Source: KBS-83 sp051025295 (GTDB lineage Bacteria > Acidobacteriota > Terriglobia > Terriglobales > Acidobacteriaceae). From it: a stretch of DNA of 64,000 nt. The notes below the pieces were generated by a model. The model did no database searches, was not told the DNA's origin, and saw only the letters and a list, made by a program, of their open reading frames with translations. Each line of letters opens with the position of its first letter. Positions within the stretch are counted from its first letter, which is position 1. Below, piece by piece: positions 44,750 through 53,113 of this stretch. The stretch lies in the NCBI GenBank assembly GCA_051025295.1, contig JBMGJV010000005.1; one strand, written 5' to 3'. The position numbers and the translations under genes are program-made.

Positions 44750-45721
44750 TTACCGGTTGTGATGCAACGTGATTGGGGGCAGGGTACGCTCGATCAGTTC
44801 CCGCTTCGGCTCAAGCCACGCAGGCAGCTTCAGTGCTTCGCCCAGCGACTCCGGGAGTTCATCAAGCGCGAATCCCGGCGGATCGGTCGCGATCTCGAAC
44901 AGCACGCCGCCCGGCTCCCGAAAGTAGATGGAATGGAAGTACGTGCGGTCGAGCACAGGTGTGACGTCCAGACCAGCCTGCTTCAGCACCTCGCGCCACG
45001 CACGCTGCTGCTCGTCGTCGGGCGCGCGAAATGCGATGTGGTGCACACTGCCCGCACCCAGTCGTCCATACGTGAGCTGCGGCTGCACCAGGACATCGAT
45101 GTGACTGCCCGGCGCATCGCCCGCTGCGGAGAAGCGAAAGCGTCCGCCTGTATCGTGCGTTTGTTCGTAACCCATCAGGCGCAGCACGGCTGCTGTTGAC
45201 TCGAATCCGGCTTCGCACAACGTCACACTATGGAAGCCGCGGATGCTGTGCTCCACGGGCACATCGCTGAAGCGTGCCGGATGCGGAGCGTTGGCATCGC
45301 TCGCGACCAACTCAAGCCGCATGCCGTCTGGATCGGCAAAGCTGAGCACTCCGTCGCCGAAGCGTTCGGGCGCCTCCTCAACGAGAACCCCGGCCTGCGT
45401 CAACCGGTCCTGCCAGTAACCCAGTGAGGCGCCCGGAACCCGGTAGGCCGTGACAGAGGTTTCGCCGACTCCCGGCGCGCCGCGATGCGCGTGTGGCCAG
45501 GGGAAGAAGGTCAGGATGGTGCCCGGCGACCCGGCATCGTCTCCGAAGTAAAAGTGGTAGGTCCCGGGATCATCGAAGTTGATGGTGCGCTTGACGAAGC
45601 GCAGTCCCAGCACGCTGCCGTAGAAATCGAGGTTGCGCTGCGGATCGGATGCAATCGCAGTGACGTGATGGAGCCCGGCTATTGGCCGCGGTCCAGCGGC
45701 CTGCTCTGGTTCGTCACTCAT
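44750..45721 (-). CDS. Ring-cleaving dioxygenase, VOC family (MhqA/MhqO-like)
   Basis: 323 residues with two vicinal-oxygen-chelate modules. The first begins IAGLHHVTAIASDPQRNLDF and the second HSIRGFHSVTLCEAGFEST. Metal-ligand candidates are the His in GLHHVTA, the His in GSVHHIAFRAPD and the Glu in GVLFEIATDPPGF. This is the pattern of MhqA/MhqO-type enzymes thought to open hydroquinone rings. It forms a unit with the MhqD-like hydrolase downstream. Direct substrate evidence is not available from sequence. Confidence 0.85.
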   Translation of the reverse strand: MSDEPEQAAGPRPIAGLHHVTAIASDPQRNLDFYGSVLGLRFVKRTINFDDPGTYHFYFGDDAGSPGTILTFFPWPHAHRGAPGVGETSVTAYRVPGASLGYWQDRLTQAGVLVEEAPERFGDGVLSFADPDGMRLELVASDANAPHPARFSDVPVEHSIRGFHSVTLCEAGFESTAAVLRLMGYEQTHDTGGRFRFSAAGDAPGSHIDVLVQPQLTYGRLGAGSVHHIAFRAPDDEQQRAWREVLKQAGLDVTPVLDRTYFHSIYFREPGGVLFEIATDPPGFALDELPESLGEALKLPAWLEPKRELIERTLPPITLHHNR

Positions 45722-45798
45722 CGAATCCTCCTCTTGCGGGCAGACATGCGTCGCCGTAAGAGAGATGCGCGAGAAGGCACAAGGTTGCGGAACGGCCT

Positions 45799-46590
45799 CT
45801 AGAGACCCCGGTAAGCTCCGCCATCCACCAGCAGCGTTTGTCCCGTGATGTAGGACGCGCGCTCAGAGGACAGCCAGACGATGGCATCCGCGACCTCGTC
45901 CGGTTGCCCCAGACGGGCCAGCGGCACGCTGGCGCTCAACTGATCGGCGTATTGCTGATCTGTTATGCCGGCAGCCTTCGCGCGGCCGGCAATCAGCTCG
46001 TTCAGCCGCGCTGTCGTCGTGTAACCGGGCGCCACGTTATTGACAGTGATCCCATCCTTGCCGAACTCGTTTGACAGGCTCTTCACCAACCCGACCACCC
46101 CGGCCCGTACGGTATTCGAGTACACCAGGTCGCCCACCGGCTGACGCACCGAGACGGACGTGATCGTCACGATTCGGCCCCAGCGGCGCTTCTGCATGTG
46201 TGGCAGCACAGCATGCGCCAGGTAGACCACACTCAGGAGATTCAGCTCGACTGCATGCTGCCACTCCTCGGGCGTTGTCGCCAGAAAGTCGCGCGCCGGC
46301 GGCCCGCCTGCATTCGGAACGCAGACGTCCACGCCGCCGTACTCCGACGCAACCCGATCGACAAAGCGGCGAACAGTCGCGCCATCCGTTACATCGCAGG
46401 TCTCGGCCAGGACATCACACGCGTACTGCTTTCGAATCGCATCCGCGGTGTGGTTGAGCTTCGTCGCATCGCGTGAGCACAGCGCGAGCCGCGCTCCCTC
46501 GCTGGCGAACTTTTCCGCCGCTGCACGAGCGATGCCCTCGCTCGCCGCAGCGACCAGCACACTGCGTCCCTTGATTCCGTAATCCATCAC
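45799..46590 (-). CDS. Divergent short-chain dehydrogenase/reductase lacking canonical motifs
   Basis: 263 residues with an SDR fold: GRSVLVAAASEGIARAAAE, the NAG motif in VPNAGGPPARD, and the C-terminal SYITGQTLLVDGGAYRGL. The cofactor-binding motif is AAASEGIA instead of TGxxxGIG, and the active-site Tyr157 is followed by SNTVR, so the usual Lys at +4 is Val161. It matches the known BKR-like SDR subgroup that lacks the canonical tetrad. Catalysis is therefore doubtful or unusual. It lies 29 bases after the cupin gene on the same strand. Confidence 0.82.
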   Translation of the reverse strand: MMDYGIKGRSVLVAAASEGIARAAAEKFASEGARLALCSRDATKLNHTADAIRKQYACDVLAETCDVTDGATVRRFVDRVASEYGGVDVCVPNAGGPPARDFLATTPEEWQHAVELNLLSVVYLAHAVLPHMQKRRWGRIVTITSVSVRQPVGDLVYSNTVRAGVVGLVKSLSNEFGKDGITVNNVAPGYTTTARLNELIAGRAKAAGITDQQYADQLSASVPLARLGQPDEVADAIVWLSSERASYITGQTLLVDGGAYRGL

Positions 46591-46619
46591 GCCTCCGTCG
46601 GTCTGTGATTGGCGCGCGG

Positions 46620-47003
46620 TTAGGAGCGCGCTGGAACCGCGCTGCGCAGATAGGCGTCGTCGCGCTTGATCCAGTCTTCGCGAGGTGGGTTGAAGACGTC
46701 GAGATCCACCGTGTCCTCAAGCGCATGCGCCTCGTGCGGCACATGTGGCGGGATGCAGAGTACCTCTCCTGCCCGGACCACAATCTCCTCACCGCTAATC
46801 AGGAAGCGCAGAGCCCCTTCGAGGATGTAGGTGATCTGCTCATTGTGGTGCTGGTGCATGGGGACCACGGCACCCTTCTTAAGCAGCACACGGGCGATCA
46901 TCATCCCGGTTCCAACAATGAACTGCCGCCCGATGGTTGGGCTCATCTGCTCGATCTGAACCTCGTCCCACCGCGTATAGGTCGCACTTGCCGCGTCTGC
47001 CAT
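46620..47003 (-). CDS. Cupin-domain protein
   Basis: 127-residue single-cupin protein. Motif 1 reads VPMHQHHNEQITYILEG, with metal ligands probably His50, His52 and Glu55, and motif 2 GEVLCIPPHVPHEAHAL. It is probably metal-binding and cytoplasmic, acting as a small dioxygenase, isomerase or sensor. It is the first of a minus-strand run with the divergent SDR. No specific reaction can be given. Confidence 0.8.
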   Translation of the reverse strand: MADAASATYTRWDEVQIEQMSPTIGRQFIVGTGMMIARVLLKKGAVVPMHQHHNEQITYILEGALRFLISGEEIVVRAGEVLCIPPHVPHEAHALEDTVDLDVFNPPREDWIKRDDAYLRSAVPARS

Positions 47004-47299
47004 GCCAGCCTCCTGCGCATCCCTTATAGCAGGCGAGGGGCAAGCGTCGCACGGCCGCGACTTGGTAGGTGTGACGAGTCGTCCATCACAGAAATGCTGT
47101 GCGCCCTAACGTTCGCCGACCTTACGCCGTGACTGAATCGACGTGGCGCTGAAGCTGTTCGATGTGGATGATGAGCGCTCGCCTAACCGTCGTTCTCATC
47201 CCGGCAACGTGACCGACGCAGGACAATGCGCGCCAAGTATTGGTGCCGCCTTCTGACACGCTGAAGGACGGACGCATGATCGGGCAGCAGGAGCACCCA

Positions 47300-48196
47300 C
47301 TACAAGCGATCGAACAGAGATCCCTGCTTATCCAGGCTCACGATGACCGATTCGAGCGCAGACTGCTGCGTCTCGCTGGTTGAGAGCTGGTTTGCCACCG
47401 TGGGTAGATCCGCCTCAAGCAGGTTCGTCTGGTTCGCCGTGAGCCGCGTCCGTTCCTCGCTGGCATACGTGGATGCGCTCTGCAGACGGGTAATCGAATT
47501 GTCGAGCGAAGCCCGCTGCGAGCTGACCTGAGTGAGGACAACGGATAGCTGCGAAGCCAGCGGCGTCGTCGTTGCCGTATCCCCTGTCGCAAATCCCTGG
47601 ATGAGCTGATTCAACGTGCCGAAGAGGTCCGCACCAGCAGCCGAGAAGACCTGGGTGCCGGGAAGGTTGACCCCGATCGACTGCCCACCCGGAGTGCTGA
47701 TGGTGTTCACGCGCGCATCGCCGTTGTAAGTAACCGTGGCGGGCGTGGATGAGGTGTCCAATTGGAAAGGACTGACGCTATTGTTCGAGCCGGAGAAAAG
47801 GTACGTGCCTGCGTAGCTCGTATTGGCGAGCCCGAGAATCTCATCGCGCACGCCCGAAAGCTCCTGGGCGATGCTCTGCTGATTGGCCACTGTATTGGTG
47901 CCATTATTGCCGCTCGTGGCGAGCGAGATAGCGCGAGTGATCTGATCAACGACTGCGGATAGCGTCGAATCGGTCGCCTGCAGCCGGGATTCCGTCGTGG
48001 TCACCGTCTGGGAGAAGCTGCTGTCCGCAACGAGGCGCGCGTTCAACTGAACATTCTGCGCGGCTGCTGCGGGATCGTCTCCGATCCCGGAAAGGCGCAG
48101 CCCACTTGATATCTCGCTTGCAATCCGTTGCTGCTGGGCACCGCTCTGGGAGAGCGCCGTTGTCAACTGCTGGACGTAGTTCGGATCCATTCGCAT
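47300..48196 (-). CDS. flgL: FlgL, hook-filament junction protein
   Basis: 298-residue junction protein between FlgK and the filament. The flagellin-like N-terminal helix QQRIASEISSGLRLSGIGDDPAAA and C-terminal SQRASLDNSITRLQSASTYA are the family hallmarks. The ATG at 48196 has GGAG upstream; the frame is open to 48319. Last gene of the flgM-flgN-flgK-flgL unit driven by the sigma-28 promoter at 50399-50425. The 140-base gap to flgK holds only a 6-bp stem (48282-48298). Confidence 0.92.
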   Translation of the reverse strand: MRMDPNYVQQLTTALSQSGAQQQRIASEISSGLRLSGIGDDPAAAAQNVQLNARLVADSSFSQTVTTTESRLQATDSTLSAVVDQITRAISLATSGNNGTNTVANQQSIAQELSGVRDEILGLANTSYAGTYLFSGSNNSVSPFQLDTSSTPATVTYNGDARVNTISTPGGQSIGVNLPGTQVFSAAGADLFGTLNQLIQGFATGDTATTTPLASQLSVVLTQVSSQRASLDNSITRLQSASTYASEERTRLTANQTNLLEADLPTVANQLSTSETQQSALESVIVSLDKQGSLFDRL

Positions 48197-48336
48197 CGCC
48201 ACTCCGATCCTTCCTGGGACAATCCTGGTATTCCATTCAGCTCTTGACTTGCTGCGCTTCCCTGAGGACGTTCCTTTGCCTCTCAATGAACGATTGAGGC
48301 TCTCAGGATGACCACGCAATGTTTCTCATCGTGTGC

Positions 48337-49749
48337 CTAACCGGAGACCGCCGTTTCCGTCCCGAGGTTCAGCGCACTGGCGATCAAGGTATTCAGGATC
48401 GTGAAGACTTTCGCTGACGCCTGGTAAGCCTGCTCATAGCTCTGCAGCAGAGCCGCCTGTTCATTCAGGCTCACAGAGGACAACGCACTCTGGTGGGAGT
48501 GGAGTTGCGTCAGCGAAGCACTTTGCGCCGCCTGCGACGTAGTCGATTCGCTTACGCTGCTCCCGACCTGCCCGACGAGCGCGGCATACGCACCAGCCGG
48601 TGTCGCTCCGCTCACGATGGTGGCGGACGCCAGGGCGGCCAGCGCTGTTGCATTTGTTCCATCCAGGGCGCCCGACCCGGACGCACCCGCCGCGACATCC
48701 TTTGGATCCGTGAGCAGGACGCCGATGTTGGCCGCAGTGCCGGCCGCACTCGCGCCGACGCTGAAGATCGGAGCGCCGGCAGATCCGTTCAGGTCGACAC
48801 CGAGCGACTGCTGCGCATTCACAGTAGTAGCGACACTGAAGGCGAGTTGGTCCACAGCCGACCCGGCCTTGACCAGATCGCTATCCCGTGCTGTCAGTGC
48901 TCCGCCGATCTGCCCGCCCGCACCAGTCAATGCAGCCGTCTGATCGACTCCGCCAATCGACAGGTGGGTGACACCTCCGGATGAGTTGAGGGAGATTGCG
49001 CCACTCGTGCTCCCCGCCACCAGCACAGCACCCGAAAGTGTGGTCAGCGTGAGGCTGTTGTTTTCATTCTGGATGGTGTGGATGCCGATCAGCTGCGATA
49101 GCTGCTGGATCTCCGATTGCCTCTGGTCTTCAAGCGTGCCCGCATCCGTGCCCGGCGAGTTCGAGCTGATCTTCGCATTCAGGCTGGCGATGTTCGCGGT
49201 CAGAGTGTGCACCTGCGTCGCCGCACTGGTGATCGTCTGGTCCACCCCCTGCCGCTGCGCCGTGATGCTGGCTGAGGTCTGGCGGAAGCCGTCGCCCAGG
49301 CTGGTCGCCGCGCTCAGCACCGCCGTCCGGAGGGTGGAGTTCGATGGGTCGGAAGCCAGCTGCGAGAAGCTCACAAAGAAGCTGCTCAGCTGCTGGCCGA
49401 GATCGCTCGAGCTTGCACTTCCCGTGGTTCCGACCGCGCCCGAAAAGATGGACTGGAGATCATTTAGGGCAGACAGGCGCGCAGCCGTGTCAGCCTGATC
49501 CTGCGTCTGCTGATCGATCCGCTGGTTGAGAACGCGGTCGCGCTGCGACGCAGCGCCTTCGAACACGACTCCGGTCGGCTGGGACTGCGAACCCACCGTA
49601 AGCGTATCCGCGGTCCCCCAGCGAACCGCCTGCGTCGTGTAACCCGGCGTGTTCGCATTGGCTACGTTCTGCGAGACAACCGAGATGGCCGCCTGATCGG
49701 AGGCGAGCGCACCAGTGGCGATGTTCCAAGCCTGATTTAGTGTAGCCAC
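48337..49749 (-). CDS. flgK: FlgK, hook-associated protein 1
   Basis: 470 residues. N-terminal rod/hook signature ALASDQAAISVVSQNVANAN followed by TPGYTTQ, and C-terminal helix SVSLNEQAALLQSYEQAYQA typical of FlgK. It forms the first hook-filament junction zone and is exported through the FlhA/FlhB gate. The start overlaps the end of the flgN-like gene by 13 bases. Confidence 0.94.
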   Translation of the reverse strand: MATLNQAWNIATGALASDQAAISVVSQNVANANTPGYTTQAVRWGTADTLTVGSQSQPTGVVFEGAASQRDRVLNQRIDQQTQDQADTAARLSALNDLQSIFSGAVGTTGSASSSDLGQQLSSFFVSFSQLASDPSNSTLRTAVLSAATSLGDGFRQTSASITAQRQGVDQTITSAATQVHTLTANIASLNAKISSNSPGTDAGTLEDQRQSEIQQLSQLIGIHTIQNENNSLTLTTLSGAVLVAGSTSGAISLNSSGGVTHLSIGGVDQTAALTGAGGQIGGALTARDSDLVKAGSAVDQLAFSVATTVNAQQSLGVDLNGSAGAPIFSVGASAAGTAANIGVLLTDPKDVAAGASGSGALDGTNATALAALASATIVSGATPAGAYAALVGQVGSSVSESTTSQAAQSASLTQLHSHQSALSSVSLNEQAALLQSYEQAYQASAKVFTILNTLIASALNLGTETAVSG

Positions 49750-50057
49750 GCGTCTTGCCCCCCGCTCCGGCGATAACCTTCGAGCGGCGAACGCTCCACC
49801 GGCTCAAGCCCAAGCACGTTTAGGTTTGTGCGCGTCTGCTTCAGTAGCCGATCAAGCAGCAGCAGCTTCCATGAGAAGCGAGCCAGCGTGCCCTCAGTCG
49901 CCGCCAGCCGACGCGTACCGCTCTCCCACTCGCGGCAGAGCACGGAGAGGTGCTCAAGGCTCTCCGTGTTCAACGCGACGAGTCCTTCCACTGCGAGGTC
50001 GAGTGTGCGTTCAACCTGGCCGGCTGGTACGTGCTGTGTAGTCTCGCTTTTCCTCAT
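49737..50057 (-). CDS. FlgN-like export chaperone
   Basis: 106-residue helical protein between flgM and flgK. Similarity is weak, but size, helical content and the segment LLDRLLKQTRTNLNVLG, resembling the end of FlgN, fit the chaperone for FlgK and FlgL. It overlaps flgK. Position is the main evidence. Confidence 0.6.
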   Translation of the reverse strand: MRKSETTQHVPAGQVERTLDLAVEGLVALNTESLEHLSVLCREWESGTRRLAATEGTLARFSWKLLLLDRLLKQTRTNLNVLGLEPVERSPLEGYRRSGGQDAWLH

Positions 50058-50092
50058 CCTGTTCTCACCCTCGCTTTTAAGTAACTCTCTGC

Positions 50093-50377
50093 CTACCTGC
50101 CGAAGCTGCGCAGCAACGCATCAGCCACGTCCGAAGGTGACACCTGGTACGTGCCCGCGGCGAGCTGCTGCTGCAACGCCGCCACTCTCTCCTGACGCAC
50201 GTCCGGCTGGTCCGCGGCATGAGCCAGCGACGCAGCCAGCGCGCTCACATCCGCGCGGTCCGGTCGAAGAGACGTCCGACTTGCTGCGGTATCGGTAGAC
50301 TGCAGACCCCGAGCCGATGAGCTGACTCCCGGGCTTTGTTCCAGCGCGGGAAGGTTTGTGATCTCCCTGATGTTCAT
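50093..50377 (-). CDS. flgM: FlgM, anti-sigma-28 factor
   Basis: 94 residues, mostly disordered N-terminus, then the FlgM domain ADVSALAASLAHAADQPDVR and LQQQLAAGTYQVSPSDVADA. It binds FliA until the hook is complete, then leaves through the export gate. GAGGAG lies at 50386-50391. The sigma-28 promoter lies right before it, so FlgM is made under control of the factor it inhibits. Confidence 0.9.
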   Translation of the reverse strand: MNIREITNLPALEQSPGVSSSARGLQSTDTAASRTSLRPDRADVSALAASLAHAADQPDVRQERVAALQQQLAAGTYQVSPSDVADALLRSFGR

Positions 50378-50398
50378 GGACAGGTCTCCTCAGGGAAC

Positions 50399-50425
50399 TT
50401 ATCGGCGGTTCCGCCCCAACCTTTA
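50399..50425 (-). promoter_or_regulatory. Near-consensus sigma-28 (FliA) promoter for flgM-flgN-flgK-flgL
   Basis: On the minus strand TAAAGGTT, an 11-base spacer and GCCGATAA. The consensus is TAAAGTTT-N11-GCCGATAA, so 15 of 16 positions match with correct spacing. The -35 begins on the flgJ stop codon (TAA, 50423-50425). The predicted start site, about 50391, leaves a leader of only about 15 bases, beginning at the ribosome-binding site of flgM. Confidence 0.92.
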
Positions 50426-50740
50426 CCCGATCCTGCTTCCCTGCCCGATTGGGGCAGGATTCTGCTTCGCGCCTGGCGCAAGCTGGTGCAGGATCCGATT
50501 GGCAATCCCGAATCCACCGCGTTCGGAGATCGCCTTGGCCAGCGACTCGGAGGCGAAGCCCGCCAGAGCGCCCTCGCTGCCATCCTCGTTGTCATTCAGC
50601 CCGCTCTGCATGGGCTTCAGCAGCTCGGACATGAGGCTGGCCTCGAACTCGTGCGCAGAGCGTTCGAGTCTTGGCTGCGCTGCCGGCGCGGGGTGGGTCG
50701 GCGCCGCACCATGGGTGGGGTGGATCTCGAACGCACTCAC
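50423..50740 (-). CDS. flgJ: FlgJ-like rod-binding protein (N-terminal domain only)
   Basis: 105 residues containing the rod-binding domain, EFEASLMSELLKPMQSGL and ASESLAKAISERGGFGIANR. The muramidase domain of enterobacterial FlgJ is absent, as in many non-gamma bacteria. It acts as the cap helping rod assembly through the periplasm. The start overlaps the flgI stop by four bases. Its stop codon is part of the sigma-28 promoter. Confidence 0.88.
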   Translation of the reverse strand: MSAFEIHPTHGAAPTHPAPAAQPRLERSAHEFEASLMSELLKPMQSGLNDNEDGSEGALAGFASESLAKAISERGGFGIANRILHQLAPGAKQNPAPIGQGSRIG

Positions 50741-51867
50741 AGTACCTCCAACTCGGCCTCGAGGGCGCCGGCTTCCTTCATCGCCTGCAGGATCGAGATC
50801 ACGTCGCGCGCGCTGGCGCCAATACCCTGCAAATTCTGCACCAGATCATCGACCGTTGCGCCCTGATGGAGCACAATCCGGTTCACAGGCTTGTCCTGCG
50901 CCTCAATCGTCGTCTGCGGGACTACCTGGGTCGCGCCCCCACTGAACGGTCCAGGCTGGGAAACGGCCAGCTCGGTCACCACATTCACGGCCAGGCCGCC
51001 GTGCAGGATCGATACCGGCTGCAGCCTCACGTCACCACCGATCACCACGGTCCCGGTGCGCTCGTTGACAACGACCTTGGCCCGGGGGAACGTCTCCACC
51101 TCCACAGCTTCCACACGCGCCAGCAGCGACGGAAGGTCCTCCCCCGCCTGGGGGTGCAGATCGATCCGACGGCTGTCAGCCGCATGGGCCAGAGGACGTC
51201 CCAGCTCGCTGTTGATCGACTCGGCCATGCGCTGCGTGGTGCGGAAATCCGCATCGTTCAGAAGCAGCGAGAGGGTGGGCAGGCGAGCCAGGTCGAGAGG
51301 AACCCCCCGTTCGACCATCGCGCCCCCCGGGATACGGCCAGTGGTCGGATGGTTCATCATCTTCGCGTTGCCATTTGCCGAGACCGCATAGCCGCCAAGC
51401 ACGATGGGGCCTTGTGCCTGGGCGTAGATCCGTCCATCGGGGCCGTAGAGCGGGGTCATCAGCAGGAGTCCGCCATCCAGGCTGCGCGCGTCACCAGCAG
51501 ACGACGCAGTGACATCGAGCTTGGTGCCCGGCTCCGCGAAGGGCGGCAGAGTGGCTGCGATAAACACAGCGGCCATATTCTGCACCCGTAAAGCGTTGGC
51601 GTTCCCTGCTCCGCCGGGCACATTCACGCCCATGCGCTGCAGCGTCGAGACCAACGTCTGCACCGGGAAGACGGTCTGCTGGCTGTCACCCGTTCCGTGC
51701 AGGCCCACGATGATGCCGTAGCCGATGAGCTGGTTGTCGCGCACGCCTTCAATGGATGCGACATCCTTGACGCGCACGCGATGGCCCGCGCTTATCCGCG
51801 GAGTCTGCCCGGGGATCGCACCGCATACCAGAATTCCTGCGGTGACCAGGGCGAGCACACGAGCCAC
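50737..51867 (-). CDS. flgI: FlgI, flagellar P-ring protein
   Basis: About 376 residues. Signal peptide about 1-20, then RISAGHRVRVKDVASIEGVR and NQLIGYGIIVGLHGTGDS, the strong FlgI blocks, ending TVDDLVQNLQGIGASARDVI. It forms the peptidoglycan-level ring, so the cell is diderm. I use the GTG at 51867, ten bases past flgH, which gives a normal signal peptide. An ATG at 51939 with AAGGGA upstream would overlap flgH by 62 bases and give a 40-residue leader; it cannot be excluded. Confidence 0.92.
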   Translation of the reverse strand: MARVLALVTAGILVCGAIPGQTPRISAGHRVRVKDVASIEGVRDNQLIGYGIIVGLHGTGDSQQTVFPVQTLVSTLQRMGVNVPGGAGNANALRVQNMAAVFIAATLPPFAEPGTKLDVTASSAGDARSLDGGLLLMTPLYGPDGRIYAQAQGPIVLGGYAVSANGNAKMMNHPTTGRIPGGAMVERGVPLDLARLPTLSLLLNDADFRTTQRMAESINSELGRPLAHAADSRRIDLHPQAGEDLPSLLARVEAVEVETFPRAKVVVNERTGTVVIGGDVRLQPVSILHGGLAVNVVTELAVSQPGPFSGGATQVVPQTTIEAQDKPVNRIVLHQGATVDDLVQNLQGIGASARDVISILQAMKEAGALEAELEVL

Positions 51868-51877
51868 GCGCAGCGAC

Positions 51878-52624
51878 TTAAAAGATAACCAGGCGTTCCA
51901 AGAAGCGGACGAGCGGGTTCTGCCGATAGGTGTAGTCATTGATGATTCCCTTTCCCACAACTTCCAGCTCAAGATCGGTCACCGCCGTCGAGAGCACCTG
52001 GTTTGCAGCGTTCACATCGCTTGGCCGCACCAGTCCGCGCAGCCGGATCATCTGCGTCTGCTGGTTGAAGGCGACCTGACGATCGGCTTCGATCACCAGA
52101 ATCCCGTTCGGCAGCACATCCACCACCTGGCCGCCCACCACCGTGTTCAGACTCGAGTTGGTCACGCTCTGGCCTTGAGCGGTGAGCCCGCTGGCCGAGT
52201 TTTGCGATACGAGGTTTTGCAGGCTATTCGCAGCCGATAGCTTGCTGAACAGCGAAGCCACCTGCGAGCTCGCATTCGAGCTGCGGGCATTCTTCACCGA
52301 GCCATCGGTCGATGCCGAGAGCGTCTCACCGACCACGATCGAGATCAGGTCGTGCGCATGCATCGCGCGCACGTCGGTCGATAGTCGGGTCAGGGCACCG
52401 TTCTCGCTCCAGATTGCGCCCGGCGTGCGCGGCTCAGCGGCACTCTCTGCCTGCACGCGCGCAATGTAAGCAGCCAGGGACTCATCGGTGCGGCTGTGCT
52501 GGCTGCCGCTGTCTCTGCTGTTGAGGTATTTTGTCATTGCCGCCGAGGCACGCACGTCGGCCGAGATGAAGAAGAGCAACGATGCGACGGCGAGCGGAAG
52601 TGTGACGGAGCGGAGCGTTGTCAT
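51878..52624 (-). CDS. flgH: FlgH, flagellar L-ring protein
   Basis: 248 residues. SLAAYIARVQ..., then GAIWSENGALTRLSTDVRAM, HDLISIVVGETLSASTDGSV and GQVVDVLPNGILVIEADRQV are the FlgH pattern. It forms the outer-membrane ring. The ATG at 52624 overlaps the flgA stop. Unlike E. coli FlgH it has no lipobox cysteine; the N-terminus is a type I signal peptide with ASA at about 26-28. Confidence 0.92.
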   Translation of the reverse strand: MTTLRSVTLPLAVASLLFFISADVRASAAMTKYLNSRDSGSQHSRTDESLAAYIARVQAESAAEPRTPGAIWSENGALTRLSTDVRAMHAHDLISIVVGETLSASTDGSVKNARSSNASSQVASLFSKLSAANSLQNLVSQNSASGLTAQGQSVTNSSLNTVVGGQVVDVLPNGILVIEADRQVAFNQQTQMIRLRGLVRPSDVNAANQVLSTAVTDLELEVVGKGIINDYTYRQNPLVRFLERLVIF

Positions 52625-53079
52625 CGAGCTCGCTCCCAACGGCTGATCAGGCTAGCGGTTCCAGGCGCGCTGACTGCAACCTCCACCACTGCCCCGGTCA
52701 ACGCAAGACGTGCACGCAAGTGGCGTCCGCAGGCCGCGCCAGTGAGCGCACGCGCTTCGAGCGTGATCGTGCCGCCAGACGATGTCTCGCTCTGGATCCG
52801 CAACCGATCACCAGAACGGACACAATCTGCCGCGGCGCGGTGTGCGGCCGGCACGGCTCGACCGGCGGTGACGGTAAGCGCTTCGGGGGCGAGCGCGAGC
52901 CGTGGAGGCGCTGCCGGGTGCACCGAATCCCGCACCTCAACCCAGCGCAGGCCGGAGATCGGATCAACGCGCTCGTGAAGGTCAAAGCCGTTGGGCATCT
53001 GCGCGTGGAGGGGAGCCGCACTCCCGCCGGCGACGGCTGCAAGCAGAGACAGGAGGACAGCGGTTCGAAGACACCTCAT
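52621..53079 (-). CDS. flgA: FlgA, P-ring assembly chaperone (short form)
   Basis: 152 residues with a signal peptide (about 1-26, ending LHAQ) and a C-terminal SAF-like module, VRSGDRLRIQSETSSGGTIT followed by LEARALTGAACGRHLRARL. It assists FlgI in forming the P-ring. Shorter than typical FlgA (about 220). Position next to flgH and flgI supports the name. It overlaps flgH by four bases. Confidence 0.78.
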   Translation of the reverse strand: MRCLRTAVLLSLLAAVAGGSAAPLHAQMPNGFDLHERVDPISGLRWVEVRDSVHPAAPPRLALAPEALTVTAGRAVPAAHRAAADCVRSGDRLRIQSETSSGGTITLEARALTGAACGRHLRARLALTGAVVEVAVSAPGTASLISRWERAR

Positions 53080-53113
53080 GGATTCCTTTCTGTAACATTG
53101 GCTGCGACGTCAG

